Below are positions 34,439 to 44,186 of a DNA stretch of 64,000 nucleotides, piece by piece. The notes beneath the pieces were generated by a model. It saw only the letters and a list, made by a program, of their open reading frames with translations, searched no databases and was not told where the DNA came from. The stretch is taken from contig CASEAG010000031.1 in NCBI GenBank assembly GCA_949285785.1, forward strand, positions 62,001 to 126,000, read 5' to 3'. Position 1 is the first letter of the stretch; each line of letters opens with the position of its first letter. The position numbers and the translations under genes were made by a program. The stretch comes from an uncultured Spirochaetales bacterium. GTDB taxonomy: Bacteria; Spirochaetota; Spirochaetia; Sphaerochaetales; Sphaerochaetaceae.

Positions 34439-34897
34439 ATGCTTGTAGACATTGACTGTGCAGCACCACTTGGGGAACACGACTTCCCGACACTGGCCAG
34501 GAGCGGATGCAACGTCACCAGACGCTTCCGTGCAGGCCGTCTCGACATACTGTTCGAACAGCTTCCGCCAAGCGCCGGCGGCGAGGACCTGTCGTACATC
34601 CACTGGGCGCTGATCGCCTTGCTGGACGGCCGGAACATGTGCACGGTGTCGGTCGAGTCGCTGGACCTGCGCTCCCTTGCCGCCTCCAGCGGAGTCCCGG
34701 TCAAGGAGCTGCAGAGGGAATACGGAACAAGAGGGTATCTCGCGGAACCCATGCTCTACATATACGGCGATGGACAGCGCGAGGAGTTGGGGCCGGTTCC
34801 GATGGCTCTGGAGGAGGAGCTGCTGCTTCCATACATGATGGACTATCTTCTGGACAGCATGGACGTGGTGGACGAGCTCGTGCCTGTGAAGGAGTGA
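34439..34897 (+). CDS. Hypothetical protein
   Basis: A 152-residue acidic, soluble protein (MLVDIDCAAPLGEHDFPTLA at the start) with no signal peptide, no membrane segment and no motif I recognise. It starts 2 bases after the yihY-like stop, so it is co-transcribed with it. It ends 1 base before the stop of the converging glycosyltransferase gene. Codon use matches the neighbours, so it looks like a real resident gene. Confidence 0.7.
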   Translation: MLVDIDCAAPLGEHDFPTLARSGCNVTRRFRAGRLDILFEQLPPSAGGEDLSYIHWALIALLDGRNMCTVSVESLDLRSLAASSGVPVKELQREYGTRGYLAEPMLYIYGDGQREELGPVPMALEEELLLPYMMDYLLDSMDVVDELVPVKE

Positions 34898-34898
34898 G

Positions 34899-36116
34899 CT
34901 AGACCCAGGGGAAGAGGTCCATGATCCAGTGGTAGAACGGGGAGATGAAGAAGGCGTTGTGCGGCCTGTAGTCCCTGACGGCGTCTTCATAGAGGGCGTG
35001 CACGTCGCGTGCGAACTTCTCGGCTCCGAACTTCTCGACGACCTTGTCCTGGGCTTTGCGTCTGAGCTGTGGCCACAGCTGCCTGTTTGCGAAGAAGTGT
35101 TCCAGCTTGCTGCAGAACTCGTCACGGCTCTCGAACAGGAATCCGTTCACTCCGTCGTCCACGACTCCGTCGAGGCATTTGTCCTTCCTGCATAGGAGAG
35201 GGGTGCCTGCCGCCATGGCCTCTATGTATGTGAGGCCCTGCGTCTCGCTGGTGGATGCCGACACGAACAGGTCGCCCAGCTTGTAGAAAAGCGGGACGTC
35301 CTCCTGGGCGATCATGCCGGTGAAGACGGTCCTGTCTGCTATTCCGCTGGCCTTCACATGCTCCTGGATCTCGGCCCTGTCAGGTCCGTCGCCCACGATG
35401 ACGAACTGGAAGTTCCTGTCGCTGTACGAGGCGAGGTAGTCCACGATCTCGTCCAGGTTCTTCTCCTTGCCCAGGCGTCCGACATACACGATGGTGCTGA
35501 CGTCCGTCCTGATGCCGTAGCGGCTTCTTGCCTCGTCGAGGGCCTGTTCCGATGCCGGTGCCAGGAAACGCTCCAGGTCGAGTCCTGTGGGGATGATCCT
35601 TATCGGGGTCCTGATGCCGTATTCCGTCAGCTGGTGCGCCGTCTTCTCCGTCGGCGAGATGATGTATGTCATGTAGCCTGCGACGTAGCCGATGTAGCGC
35701 TTGAGCAGGAAGCGTCCGAACCTGCGGCTCAGCGCCAGGTAGTGCACGTAGTCCTCATAGTCCGTGTGGTAGGTGAGCACCATCGGACAGCGGCATGCCC
35801 GGTAGATGTGCTTGGCCAGGAAGAAGGTGGAGAACTCCGTGTTGCAGTGTATGACATCGGGCCTCCAGTCGATCAGGCGCTGGATGAACTCCCTGTTCAC
35901 CGGATGCTTGATGCGCACATCCGGATAGATCCTGTCCGCATCGAAGCTTCCGATGTAGACGACGTCATCGCCCATGTGGCTCGTCATCGTGTCGGAGAGC
36001 GTGAGCACGCGCACCTCGTCGCCGGAGGCCTCGAGATGTTTCTTCAGTGTCATCACGCTCGTCACCACCCCGCTGATGGCGGGGTAGTATCTGTCGGTGC
36101 AAAGCAGTACCTTCAT
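34899..36116 (-). CDS. GT4-family glycosyltransferase, glycolipid-synthase-like
   Basis: A 405-residue GT-B enzyme. The N-terminal domain opens MKVLLCTDRYYPAISGVVTS, as in diacylglycerol and phosphatidylinositol glycosyltransferases. The linker has IIPTGLDLERF and the C-domain YVGRLGKEKNLDEIVDYL. The donor-binding EX7E motif is SETQGLTYIEAMAAGTPLL. A basic helical stretch (RRFGRFLLKRYIGYVAGYM) would let it bind the membrane. It probably glycosylates diacylglycerol or another membrane lipid; sugar and acceptor are not certain. AAGGATC precedes the ATG. Confidence 0.87.
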   Translation of the reverse strand: MKVLLCTDRYYPAISGVVTSVMTLKKHLEASGDEVRVLTLSDTMTSHMGDDVVYIGSFDADRIYPDVRIKHPVNREFIQRLIDWRPDVIHCNTEFSTFFLAKHIYRACRCPMVLTYHTDYEDYVHYLALSRRFGRFLLKRYIGYVAGYMTYIISPTEKTAHQLTEYGIRTPIRIIPTGLDLERFLAPASEQALDEARSRYGIRTDVSTIVYVGRLGKEKNLDEIVDYLASYSDRNFQFVIVGDGPDRAEIQEHVKASGIADRTVFTGMIAQEDVPLFYKLGDLFVSASTSETQGLTYIEAMAAGTPLLCRKDKCLDGVVDDGVNGFLFESRDEFCSKLEHFFANRQLWPQLRRKAQDKVVEKFGAEKFARDVHALYEDAVRDYRPHNAFFISPFYHWIMDLFPWV

Positions 36117-36241
36117 GATCCTTCAAACTGAAGTCTACTAGCATTCGGCCTCGTGGAAAAGCCTGAAGGAGCGTGTGAAATCGCATTTGACACCATCCAG
36201 GACACTTCCTCAAGACCTCGAAGAGTCGTACAGTAGGCCTC

Positions 36242-37426
36242 ATGGACACAAGGGAAGAGAAGGTGCAGTTTTGGATGCTCAACGTGGCGAGCTTCCTGGG
36301 ACAGCTCGCAATCAGCATGGTCAATCTCGCGCTGGTATACCACCTGCGCTACACGCTGGGCTCGAGCGCAGGCGTCGTGGGCCTTGCCGCCAGCACATAC
36401 ACCAGCGTCTATCTGGTCTGCTGTCTCACGTTCGGCGGCTTCTATCAGCGCTTCAGACCATACGTCGTCGTGTGCGTCTCCGTGCTGGGCATGGGGGTCT
36501 CGATGATTCTCGTCGCCCTCAGCTCCTCCGTCCCACTGGTATTCGCATTACTCGTGATGTACGGCTTCTTCATGAGCATGCTGTGGCCGCAGGTCGAGGC
36601 CTGGATAACCCGTGGCAGCGAAGGGGAGAAGCTGAACAGGCTCACCAGCGCCTTCAACTTCTCCTGGTCATTCGGCACGGGCGTCTCCCCATACGTCACC
36701 GGCTTCCTGGTGACGTTCTCTCCGGCATTCGCCCTGGGCGCCGGAGCGCTCGTCTTCGCCTTCATCGCCGTCATCGTGGCACTGGGCACGTTGCTTTGCG
36801 CCGGCATCAGGGCGACCGGTCCCGAGCGCGACTACATCCACGATCTGGAGAGGCAGGAGAATGCACAGGACCACAGCACGCCGCTGCGCTACGATTCCTG
36901 GATCGCGATCTTCGTCGTCTACAGTGCACTGTCGGTGGTGCTCAACATCTTCCCGATGTATGCCGGCGAGGTGGCAGGCATGAGCGAGACGACCAGCGGC
37001 TTCCTGCTGCTGCTCAGGGGACTGGCCACATGCGCCGCCTTCATGACGCTGGGGCGTATGCGCTTCTGGCAGTTCAAGGCCTGGATGATATATCTGTCAC
37101 AGGGGCTGTTCATCGTCCTGGCGCTGGTCTTCCACAGGGCCTCGTCACCGCTGGCGACGGGTGTCTTCTTCGTGCTCTTCGGCGTCGTCTTCGCCCTGTG
37201 CTACAGCTTCTCGATCTTCCACAGCGCCGCCGGTGCGATGAACCGCGGCAGGCGCATGGTCATACATGAGTGCGTGCTCACGGTCGGCCAGGTGATCGGC
37301 GCCTCGTTCGGAGGCGGGATCTACCAGAGCATGGGCTACTCGAACGTGCTACTGTTCCTGGCGGCGACGGCATCGCTGCTGCTTGCCGCGCAGCTTGTCG
37401 TGCATGCCGTCAGGAGACGGGGCTAG
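36242..37426 (+). CDS. Major facilitator superfamily transporter
   Basis: A 394-residue protein with about 12 hydrophobic helices, the MFS norm. The first helix pair reads [21 protein letters not shown]; the cytoplasmic loop 2-3 contains [10 protein letters not shown] in place of the classic GxxxDRxGRR. The substrate is unknown. There is no Shine-Dalgarno sequence; TACAGT ends 7 nt before the ATG, so the message may be leaderless. The last 4 bases overlap the converging ftsH gene. Confidence 0.85.
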   Translation: MDTREEKVQFWMLNVASFLGQLAISMVNLALVYHLRYTLGSSAGVVGLAASTYTSVYLVCCLTFGGFYQRFRPYVVVCVSVLGMGVSMILVALSSSVPLVFALLVMYGFFMSMLWPQVEAWITRGSEGEKLNRLTSAFNFSWSFGTGVSPYVTGFLVTFSPAFALGAGALVFAFIAVIVALGTLLCAGIRATGPERDYIHDLERQENAQDHSTPLRYDSWIAIFVVYSALSVVLNIFPMYAGEVAGMSETTSGFLLLLRGLATCAAFMTLGRMRFWQFKAWMIYLSQGLFIVLALVFHRASSPLATGVFFVLFGVVFALCYSFSIFHSAAGAMNRGRRMVIHECVLTVGQVIGASFGGGIYQSMGYSNVLLFLAATASLLLAAQLVVHAVRRRG

Positions 37427-39414
37427 GCCTCCGTCTCCTTGACCGTGTACTCCTGGGCCATCCTGAGGAACTCGTCGCCTTCGATGACCTCCTGCTCGAG
37501 CAGCTTCCTTGCGATCGCGTCCAGCGCCTTCCAGTTCCTCTTCAGGTTCTCCAGGACATGCCCATAGCGCTCCTGGATGATCCGCTCCGACTCCTCGTCG
37601 ATGTACTTCTGGGTGTCCTCGGAATAGTTCCTGCCGCCTCCCACACCGTCGATTCCGCTGTCCTGACGGGGCAGAGTGAGGTTGCGGAACCTTTCCGACA
37701 TCCCGTACTCGCAGATCATCTTCCTGACCTGGTCGGAGGCTCTGGAGATGTCGTTCGAGGCGCCGGTGGAGATGCTGTTGAACGTGACCTCCTCTGCGGC
37801 CCTTCCGCCAAGCAGGACGTCGATGCTGCCCAGCAGCTCGTCCTGGCTGAGCAGGAAGCGGTCCTCCGTCGGGTACTGCAGCGTGTAGCCCAGGGCTCCG
37901 AAGCCGCGTGGCACGATGCTTATCTTGCTGACGGGGGACGAGCCCCTGGTCAGGTAGGCTGTAAGAGCGTGTCCCGTCTCATGATAGGCGACGCGCTGGC
38001 GCTCCTTCTCGTTCATCACCCGGCTCTTGCGTTCCAGTCCTGCAATCGACTTCTCGATCGCCTCCTCGAAGTCCTCCTGCATGACGCTCTTCCTTCCGGC
38101 GCGCACAGCCATCAGCGCGGCCTCGTTGCAGATGTTGGCAAGGTCCGCACCGGCAAGTCCTGCACTGGCCTGTGCTATCCTCCTGAGGTCGACCGAAGGA
38201 TCGAGCTTCAGGTTCTTCGAATGGATCTTCAGTATCGCGAGACGGCCTTCCAGGTCGGGCTTGTCGACAAGCACCTGCCGGTCGAAGCGTCCCGGGCGCA
38301 GCAGTGCCGGGTCGAGGATCTCCGCACGGTTGGTGGCGGCCAGGATGATGACTCCGCTACGCGAATCGAAGCCGTCCATCTCGACCAGCAGCTGGTTGAG
38401 CGTCTGTTCGCGCTCGTCGTTTCCTCCGATTCCCGCCGAGGACCTCTGGCGTCCTATCGCATCGATCTCGTCTATGAAGACTATGCATGGCGCCTTCTCC
38501 CTGGCCTGCTTGAACAGGTCGCGCACCCTGGCGGCTCCGACTCCGACGAACATCTCGACGAAGTCCGCACCCGACATCTTGAAGAAGGGCACCCCGGCCT
38601 CGCCTGCGACGGCCCTGGCAAGCAGCGTCTTTCCCGTTCCCGGAGGGCCGACGAGCAGCACGCCCTTGGGGATCTTCGCACCGATGGCGGTGTATTTCCC
38701 GCTGTTCTTCAGGAAGTCGACGACCTCCTCCAGCTCCATCTTGCTCTCGTCGCAGCCAGCGACGTCCGCAAAGCGCACTCCGGTGTCTCCCTCTGCCACG
38801 ATCTGGCTGCGGTTCTGGTTGAACGACATCACGCCGCCGGCTCCTGCGGAGACCTTCCGACTCATCCAGCGGAAGAAGAATATGAAGATGATCAGAGGCA
38901 GGAACGTGGACAGCAGGGAGAGCAGCAGAGAGGGCCTTGCCGGGGCTGTCGCGTAGTACTCGACGCCCATCTGGTCCAGCAGCGGTACGAACGTCGGATC
39001 CTCGATGACGTATGTGGAGTAGGGAATCACCTTGGACGTGTCGATGTCATGGGGGATCTGCCTGGTGCTGGCGTACTGCGCCAGCAGCGAGCGCGCCTCC
39101 TCCTGCGTGATCGAATAGCCTATGTACTGCTCGTCGGTGAAGGCCACCTGCTGGATCTGCCCTGACCGTATCATTGACTTGAACGTGCTGTACTCCACCT
39201 CCACCGGTTCGATGTTGGATGTGTACAGGCAGGTGTTCACCAGCATCAGAAGGGCGAAGATGATGATGAAGTACAAGAGCGAGTAGAACCACTTGCGCTT
39301 CGTGTCCGGGTTCATCCCGCCTCCTTCGCCCCTGTGCACGCCAGGGGTTCTGCGCGGATCCTGGTCATTCCTCCTCGTCTCGAGGAGCCTCTCGTCTCTG
39401 TCTTCCTGACTCAT
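37423..39414 (-). CDS. ftsH: ATP-dependent zinc metalloprotease FtsH
   Basis: A 663-residue membrane protease. A polar 38-residue N-tail precedes the first membrane helix ([20 protein letters not shown]); after a ~100-residue periplasmic domain, a second helix reads [18 protein letters not shown]. The AAA domain has GPPGTGKT (~residue 255), IVFIDEID and the second region of homology RPGRFDRQV. Zinc binding is at HETGH (~476). FtsH removes membrane and short-lived cytoplasmic proteins. The start at 39414 is preceded by AGAGGA; its promoter is at 39438-39465. Confidence 0.97.
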   Translation of the reverse strand: MSQEDRDERLLETRRNDQDPRRTPGVHRGEGGGMNPDTKRKWFYSLLYFIIIFALLMLVNTCLYTSNIEPVEVEYSTFKSMIRSGQIQQVAFTDEQYIGYSITQEEARSLLAQYASTRQIPHDIDTSKVIPYSTYVIEDPTFVPLLDQMGVEYYATAPARPSLLLSLLSTFLPLIIFIFFFRWMSRKVSAGAGGVMSFNQNRSQIVAEGDTGVRFADVAGCDESKMELEEVVDFLKNSGKYTAIGAKIPKGVLLVGPPGTGKTLLARAVAGEAGVPFFKMSGADFVEMFVGVGAARVRDLFKQAREKAPCIVFIDEIDAIGRQRSSAGIGGNDEREQTLNQLLVEMDGFDSRSGVIILAATNRAEILDPALLRPGRFDRQVLVDKPDLEGRLAILKIHSKNLKLDPSVDLRRIAQASAGLAGADLANICNEAALMAVRAGRKSVMQEDFEEAIEKSIAGLERKSRVMNEKERQRVAYHETGHALTAYLTRGSSPVSKISIVPRGFGALGYTLQYPTEDRFLLSQDELLGSIDVLLGGRAAEEVTFNSISTGASNDISRASDQVRKMICEYGMSERFRNLTLPRQDSGIDGVGGGRNYSEDTQKYIDEESERIIQERYGHVLENLKRNWKALDAIARKLLEQEVIEGDEFLRMAQEYTVKETEA

Positions 39415-39437
39415 TGCGTATTCCTCTGTCTGGTCAA

Positions 39438-39465
39438 AGATTACAATGGTCCGGCGAATCGTCAA
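39438..39465 (-). promoter_or_regulatory. ftsH promoter
   Basis: On the minus strand TTGACG (39460-39465), 16-base spacer, TAATCT (39438-39443), about 24 bases before the ftsH ATG. Confidence 0.65.
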
Positions 39466-39503
39466 GGCATGGTTTTCCTGCTACGCCCGTCATGGAGGAG
39501 AAG

Positions 39504-39527
39504 GCCCTCCGGCCGTAACCGGAGGGC
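39504..39527 (-). terminator. Terminator after the large lipoprotein gene
   Basis: GCCCTCCGG and CCGGAGGGC form a 9-bp GC stem with a 6-base loop, 33 bases past the stop, followed on the minus strand by the pyrimidine-rich TTCTCC. Confidence 0.6.
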
Positions 39528-39560
39528 GGGGGATGGAATCATGGGATGCATATCCAGGAC

Positions 39561-41612
39561 TCAGGCTTCCGTCCTGATCCTCAGCAGGGCGAACTCGCCG
39601 CCGGTGCCGTATACCGCCATGTAGTCCCCTGCAGGGGAGATGACCGCATCCACCGGGGAGAATCCCAGCTCCGTCATCGCCTTGTATGTCAGCTTGCCTT
39701 CGCTGCCGATCTCATAGGTCGAGACCGACTCGTTGCCCTGGTTGAGGACGTAGAGGAAGGTGTCGGACGCGTTCAGGACGAAGCGTACGGAATCCAGACC
39801 GCTTCCCTCGGGGCGTATCATCGACTCCCTGTAGGTGAAGCCGTCCGTGGCCTTGCCGTTCTTGTCGCCTTCGTAGATGAGGAACCTGTCTCCATCCGCG
39901 ACGAGGATGCGCAGTATGTTCCTTCCAGAGGAGGGCAGCACCGTGACTGCATCCGGATCGGTGAGTTGTGGAAGCTCTCCGTAGATCGTGTCGAACCTGT
40001 CGGCGATCTCGAGATGCTGGAAGTAGGCGAATGCACGTCTCGTCTGTCTGTCGATCATGATCGCATCGTCTCCGCTTGGATGCACGCCGAACACGTCGTA
40101 GCTGTCTGTGACCTTTCCGTCGATCTGCTGGAAGGAGGCCATGAAGTTCTCCGTGTCCTGCCAGTCGTGCAGGGAGAATGCGTTGGTGGGCTTGTCGAAG
40201 TCCACGATCCTCAGGAAGCCGAAGACGGCGAACCTGCCTTCTCCATGCCCCTTCCTGCTGATGCCGTATATCCCGTTGTAGAAGACCTTGCCGTCGCCTG
40301 ACAGGCAGGCGCCGTCTGCAACCTCGCTGAACTTGCCGGTCCCGCTGCTGTAGTCGTACATCGCGACCTTGTTGCCACGGGTGGCGAAGCCGATGTGTGC
40401 GGTGCCGGGTATGGATGCCGCGACCACGATGTCGTCGTCGATCTTCTGGCTGCCGTCGACCCTGAGCGTGTTGCGCACGATGGCGCAGGTCTGGATCCTG
40501 TCCGCATCGTTGTCGATGATCATGAGGTTGCCGTCCACGAGGAAGTCCATGACCATGTCGCCGCTGAGCGAGAGGCCTTCGACGCTGCTCTCCGTGACCC
40601 TGCCACCCATGACGGGGACTCCGGTCTGGCCGAGGAGTGCCGCCTCGAACTTGATCGTCGTCGAGCCGGATGAGCCGAGCTTGTCGGTGGAGGCGACGAC
40701 GTCCAGCCTGTGCTGACCGGGCTGTGGCGTCAGGCTGATGGCCGTCCCCTTGCCGATCGATTCGCCGTCGAGGTACCACTCGACATCCACGGCCATCTCC
40801 TCCAGACCTGCCGTGGCCAGAGACACCTCCAGCTTCTGCTGGGCCTGTACGGTCTGTCCCTCCTCGACGCCATTGATCGTGCAGGAGATGGGGATGCCCG
40901 CCTGGTTCTCCAGCGTGATGCTGCCCGCGGAGGAGGGGAGCTTGTCCAGATTGAACGGGATTTGGGCCGAGACCGTGGCCTTGTCGGAGATCCTCACGGC
41001 CTCCACGCAGCCGGCGACGCCCACACCCTTGTCCATCAGTCTGGCTGTGAGGCGGTACGATCCGCTGGGCAGGTCGTTTGCCGTGAACGTGGCGGAGGAT
41101 CCCGATGTCTCCAGCGTCCTCTCGACCGTCTCGCCCGTCTGACCGTCGATAGGCGTGAGGGTGACGTGTACGGACGGATCCTGGACGAGGGCACCGTCCC
41201 AGGTGAACGTGATCGAGATGTGTCCCGAACCGATCAGCCTGTTCAGCACGATCGTCGCGCTGGTGTTCGATCCTGTCAGGTTGAACTCGCTGCTGCCGCT
41301 GACGATGTCGACTCCGCTCTCGTTGCGGCCCGTGGCGCTGATGTCGTAGGTTCCCAGAGGCAGTCCCTGGAAGACGATCGAGCTGCGGATCGTGTCGAGG
41401 GTGATGGGATCGCCGCCGCTTCTGCTCTGGCAGGTCACCCTGTACTTGACGACCTTGAACTCCTCCGGGTCCTTGGGGACCAGGGTTCTGTCGATGCTGT
41501 CGTCCAGCGTGACGCGGAGATCGGCCGTCTTGCTGGCTTCCTGGCAGCCCGTCGCAAGGGCGAGTGCGACGAGGACGAGTGCCAGGATGGTCGCTGTCTT
41601 GTTTCTCTTCAT
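39561..41612 (-). CDS. Large uncharacterised lipoprotein, Ig-like plus propeller-like
   Basis: A 683-residue protein with signal MKRNKTATILALVLVALALATGC (lipobox LATGC, Cys23) and AGGAG upstream of the chosen ATG. Residues ~30-330 are threonine/valine-rich modules that look like surface Ig/carboxypeptidase-regulatory repeats (PLGTYDISATGRNESG, PSGSYRLTARLMDKG). The C-terminal half has repeated short blades (FLYVLNQGNESVSTYEIG, GDYMAVYGTGGEFALLRI), as in lactonase-like beta-propellers. It is probably on the cell surface or periplasmic face, binding rather than catalysing. Function unknown. Confidence 0.75.
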   Translation of the reverse strand: MKRNKTATILALVLVALALATGCQEASKTADLRVTLDDSIDRTLVPKDPEEFKVVKYRVTCQSRSGGDPITLDTIRSSIVFQGLPLGTYDISATGRNESGVDIVSGSSEFNLTGSNTSATIVLNRLIGSGHISITFTWDGALVQDPSVHVTLTPIDGQTGETVERTLETSGSSATFTANDLPSGSYRLTARLMDKGVGVAGCVEAVRISDKATVSAQIPFNLDKLPSSAGSITLENQAGIPISCTINGVEEGQTVQAQQKLEVSLATAGLEEMAVDVEWYLDGESIGKGTAISLTPQPGQHRLDVVASTDKLGSSGSTTIKFEAALLGQTGVPVMGGRVTESSVEGLSLSGDMVMDFLVDGNLMIIDNDADRIQTCAIVRNTLRVDGSQKIDDDIVVAASIPGTAHIGFATRGNKVAMYDYSSGTGKFSEVADGACLSGDGKVFYNGIYGISRKGHGEGRFAVFGFLRIVDFDKPTNAFSLHDWQDTENFMASFQQIDGKVTDSYDVFGVHPSGDDAIMIDRQTRRAFAYFQHLEIADRFDTIYGELPQLTDPDAVTVLPSSGRNILRILVADGDRFLIYEGDKNGKATDGFTYRESMIRPEGSGLDSVRFVLNASDTFLYVLNQGNESVSTYEIGSEGKLTYKAMTELGFSPVDAVISPAGDYMAVYGTGGEFALLRIRTEA

Positions 41613-41702
41613 GTGTACTCCTGTGTGAAAGTGGCCATAGAATTGACGAAGACGCCTCAAAGATGCAAATTTTCAGCACAGCGTTTTTTTCAGGAGAGAT
41701 AC

Positions 41703-42215
41703 ATGAAGAGAGCAGTCATGCTGGCCATCCCGGCCATACTCGCAGTCATAGTGTTCGTACCGATCGACAACCGCATACTCTACTGGTCGCTGTTCCTGGT
41801 CATGTTCGCTCTCGTGTACGCCTTCCACGTCATGGAGGACGTCGTCCCGATGAAGGACATCGTCGCCCAGCTGGGAGGGCAGGACTTCTTCAGCATGAAG
41901 TGCGGCTATGTAAAGATTATCAACAGCCAGAAGTCGGAGCTGCAGAAGGGGGTCATGGTCATCTATGCACAGACCGTCCTCTTCTATGTCAGGGCGAAGG
42001 CCTCCGGCGGGGCGAAGCTGGTCCAGTCCATCCCCGCGGAGACGATCGACACATACACCCTGTGCAAGGTCGACGGCTTCCACAAAGGCGTCACGTTCAC
42101 CCTCAACGGGGGCGACGAGGTGCACTTCACCGGCAACAGGTTCTCAAGCGTCGAGAGCCGTATGAGAGAGGCGCTCGGATGGCCTGAGGAGGTCAAGACG
42201 CAACCCGAAGGCTGA
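41703..42215 (+). CDS. Membrane-anchored protein with PH-like domain (hypothetical)
   Basis: A 170-residue protein starting at 41703 after AGGAGAG. Two N-terminal helices (AVMLAIPAILAVIVFVPI and YWSLFLVMFALVYAF) are followed by a ~110-residue soluble domain of alternating strands ending in a helix (FSSVESRMREALGW). This layout is like bacterial PH/GRAM domains, a guess from pattern only. It is divergent from the large lipoprotein gene, and a good terminator follows. Confidence 0.65.
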   Translation: MKRAVMLAIPAILAVIVFVPIDNRILYWSLFLVMFALVYAFHVMEDVVPMKDIVAQLGGQDFFSMKCGYVKIINSQKSELQKGVMVIYAQTVLFYVRAKASGGAKLVQSIPAETIDTYTLCKVDGFHKGVTFTLNGGDEVHFTGNRFSSVESRMREALGWPEEVKTQPEG

Positions 42216-42241
42216 CAATGTGCACATCCGGCATGGATCAG

Positions 42242-42275
42242 GACCTCAGGAGAATGCCTCCCGAGGTCTTTTTTT
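42242..42275 (+). terminator. Rho-independent terminator
   Basis: GACCTC...GAGGTC with an inner GGAG/CTCC stem, loop AATGC, followed by seven T residues. It closes the gene at 41703. Confidence 0.88.
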
Positions 42276-42386
42276 CATGTTCCTGCAGGTCCTGCTTCCC
42301 GTTTCCCCCTTCCGGACAACCTCGTGATGCGGGAAGTGGACACACAGGCGGATAAACCACCCGTCGACGGTTCTACGATTGCCATC

Positions 42387-42896
42387 ATGAAGAAGACCAT
42401 GACAGCACTTGTATGCCTTGTATGCCTGTCCCCGCTGGGAGCCGTCTCCCTGTCGCTCGCCTATGGCACGCTGGGCGTCTCTGGCGAGATCGCCGTAGAC
42501 ATCGACGAGCACTTCCGCACGACGCTTGGAGTCGGCTACTACTCGACGCTCGACCACACGGACGATGTCGGTCTGGTCAATCTGGCGCTCGGGGCGGACT
42601 ATATCCCCTTCGACAGGCTCGGCTTCTATGTAGGGGTGAGCCTTGCGGACATGTTCATACCAACCGGTCTGGACGGGGATGGACGCATACGCTTCTCCAA
42701 CCATCTCAGGATCGGCTATGTGTTGAGACTGCCCTGGACGAGTCTGGACTTCAGGCTGAACCTCAGGGACCTGGTCAGTGCCTCGGCCGTGGACGCCGCA
42801 TACCTGGCGGACAAGATCGGCCAGCTGGGCCGCGTGTCCTTCACCTGTCTGGTCAGCTTCCGCTACGACTTCTCGAACACCACTCAGGAGGAATGA
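42387..42896 (+). CDS. Small outer-membrane beta-barrel-like protein
   Basis: A 169-residue protein with signal peptide MKKTMTALVCLVCLSPLGA. The mature part consists of alternating amphipathic strands (LAYGTLGVSGEIAVDID, LGVGYYSTLDH, FSNHLRIGYVLRLPW, VSFTCLVSFRYDF), the look of an eight-stranded barrel, though the last residues (TTQEE) lack the usual terminal Phe. It has no Shine-Dalgarno sequence; TACGAT ends 7 nt before the ATG. Its stop overlaps the next start (ATGATG), so the barrel and the lipoprotein are made together. Confidence 0.62.
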   Translation: MKKTMTALVCLVCLSPLGAVSLSLAYGTLGVSGEIAVDIDEHFRTTLGVGYYSTLDHTDDVGLVNLALGADYIPFDRLGFYVGVSLADMFIPTGLDGDGRIRFSNHLRIGYVLRLPWTSLDFRLNLRDLVSASAVDAAYLADKIGQLGRVSFTCLVSFRYDFSNTTQEE

Positions 42897-43774
42897 TGAA
42901 AATGACGAGAAACGTGTTGACACGGGGCATCAACGTGATGCTCCTGGTATTGATGACGCTCACCACGCTCTTCAGCTGCACGCTGGATGCGGAGGCCGCA
43001 CGCAAGGCGGGGGAGCGGGAGATGTCCAGCCGCGTCGCCAGGCTGATCGACGAGCAGATGACCCGGCTGATGAGCGACAGCGTGGCCTCGCTCCTGTCAC
43101 CGCAGGACATGGAGGAGCTGCGTGCCGTCACGGAGCCCGTGCGCGGTCTGGACGGAAGAAACGTCGTGTCGCGCATGCTGGAGGAGGAGAACGGCCAGGC
43201 CTATCTGGAGTACACCTATACGATCGCGACCAGCAGCGACATGGACGAGATACTCTCCAGCGCGAGACCTCTGATGAGCAGCGAGGAGTTCGGCAGGCTG
43301 GAGGAGCAGGTGGAGCAGCTCGAGTCCCGTTCTGTGCGCTTCTTCGAACAGCGGTCCCGGGCCATGAGCACCGAGCAGCAGAAGAAGTTCTACAAGGAGC
43401 TGCAGTCGCTTGTGGTCAAGGCCGTCGTCCTGCTCACCGCCGCCATCGTGTATGCCCTGGTGCCCAAGGCGGTCGTGTGGGGCAAGGTGTCCGCAGCCTG
43501 CGTGGCCGCGGTCGCCGCAGGAGTGCTGGCCTCGGGAGTGATGACCTTCGTCGGCTACAAGAACTACGGAGGCGAGGACTTCGACTTCGTCAGCTGGCTG
43601 CAGTCCGTCGTCGAGGACTCATATGCCGAGTGGGCGATCGCCGCCTCCGTGATAGCCACGGCCAGCGCCGCCGGACGCAGTCCGCTGATGACGGCCCTGA
43701 TCCTCGTGGCGCTTGCGGCCTACCAGGTCTTCGACGAGGCTCAGGACATGTACAAGATAGTCATGAAGAAGTGA
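42893..43774 (+). CDS. Lipoprotein with coiled coil and internal membrane segments
   Basis: A 293-residue protein with AGGAGG just upstream (starts at 42893, 42896 or 42902 are possible). The signal MLLVLMTLTTLFSC ends in a lipobox LFSC. A helical, acidic region follows (residues ~35-165, SRVARLIDEQMTRLM, RLEEQVEQLESRSVRF), then unexpected hydrophobic stretches: VVLLTAAIVYALVPKAVVWG, VAAVAAGVLASGVMTFVGY and MTALILVALAAYQVF. A lipoprotein with transmembrane helices is unusual. Function unknown; it is paired with the barrel gene before it. Confidence 0.65.
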   Translation: MMKMTRNVLTRGINVMLLVLMTLTTLFSCTLDAEAARKAGEREMSSRVARLIDEQMTRLMSDSVASLLSPQDMEELRAVTEPVRGLDGRNVVSRMLEEENGQAYLEYTYTIATSSDMDEILSSARPLMSSEEFGRLEEQVEQLESRSVRFFEQRSRAMSTEQQKKFYKELQSLVVKAVVLLTAAIVYALVPKAVVWGKVSAACVAAVAAGVLASGVMTFVGYKNYGGEDFDFVSWLQSVVEDSYAEWAIAASVIATASAAGRSPLMTALILVALAAYQVFDEAQDMYKIVMKK

Positions 43775-44186
43775 TGGAGTCCTGGTCCCCGCCCGCCTCG
43801 ACGATGTCGATCACGTCGTCCAGCCGGATGCACGTGTCCGACTCCGTCGTCAGGGTGCGGCGTGTCGCGTCGACCTTCGCTATGGCGGATGTGACGCTCA
43901 TGTACCGTCCTCCGTCCTTCCTGGCGTCTGCGACGAACCAGGTGATGGTGACCGGCCTGTGCGTCGAGAGCGCCTGGCGGAGTCTGGAGTCGAGTATCGT
44001 CTTCATGTCCTCGTCCAGGACGATGCGCCGTTCGGTGAGCCGTCCGGTCTCGGCGATCACCTCCTCGTAGCCCGTGAGGGCCGCGAACGGGGCGAACTGG
44101 GCCGCCCTGTCCAGCCTGTCCATGCGCGCGTATCGCTTCGAGACGTGATGTGGCATGTCGATGATCTGGTCGTATCGTGAGCTCAT
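43761..44186 (-). CDS. YolD-like protein
   Basis: A 141-residue protein, MSSRYDQIIDMPHHVSKRYARM at the start and RAAQFAPFAALTGYEEVIAE next, the YolD hallmark. GGAGG lies 9 nt upstream of the ATG. YolD proteins accompany Y-family polymerases in Firmicutes and their phages and may control them, as UmuD does elsewhere. Its ATG overlaps the polymerase stop by 4 nt, giving an umuC-yolD operon. It ends against the converging lipoprotein gene (14-base overlap). Confidence 0.88.
   Translation of the reverse strand: MSSRYDQIIDMPHHVSKRYARMDRLDRAAQFAPFAALTGYEEVIAETGRLTERRIVLDEDMKTILDSRLRQALSTHRPVTITWFVADARKDGGRYMSVTSAIAKVDATRRTLTTESDTCIRLDDVIDIVEAGGDQDSITSS

Noticed and set aside
37270-39165. 631-codon plus-strand frame opposite ftsH
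   Set aside because: FtsH motifs on the minus strand are unambiguous; the opposite frame is a compositional shadow.
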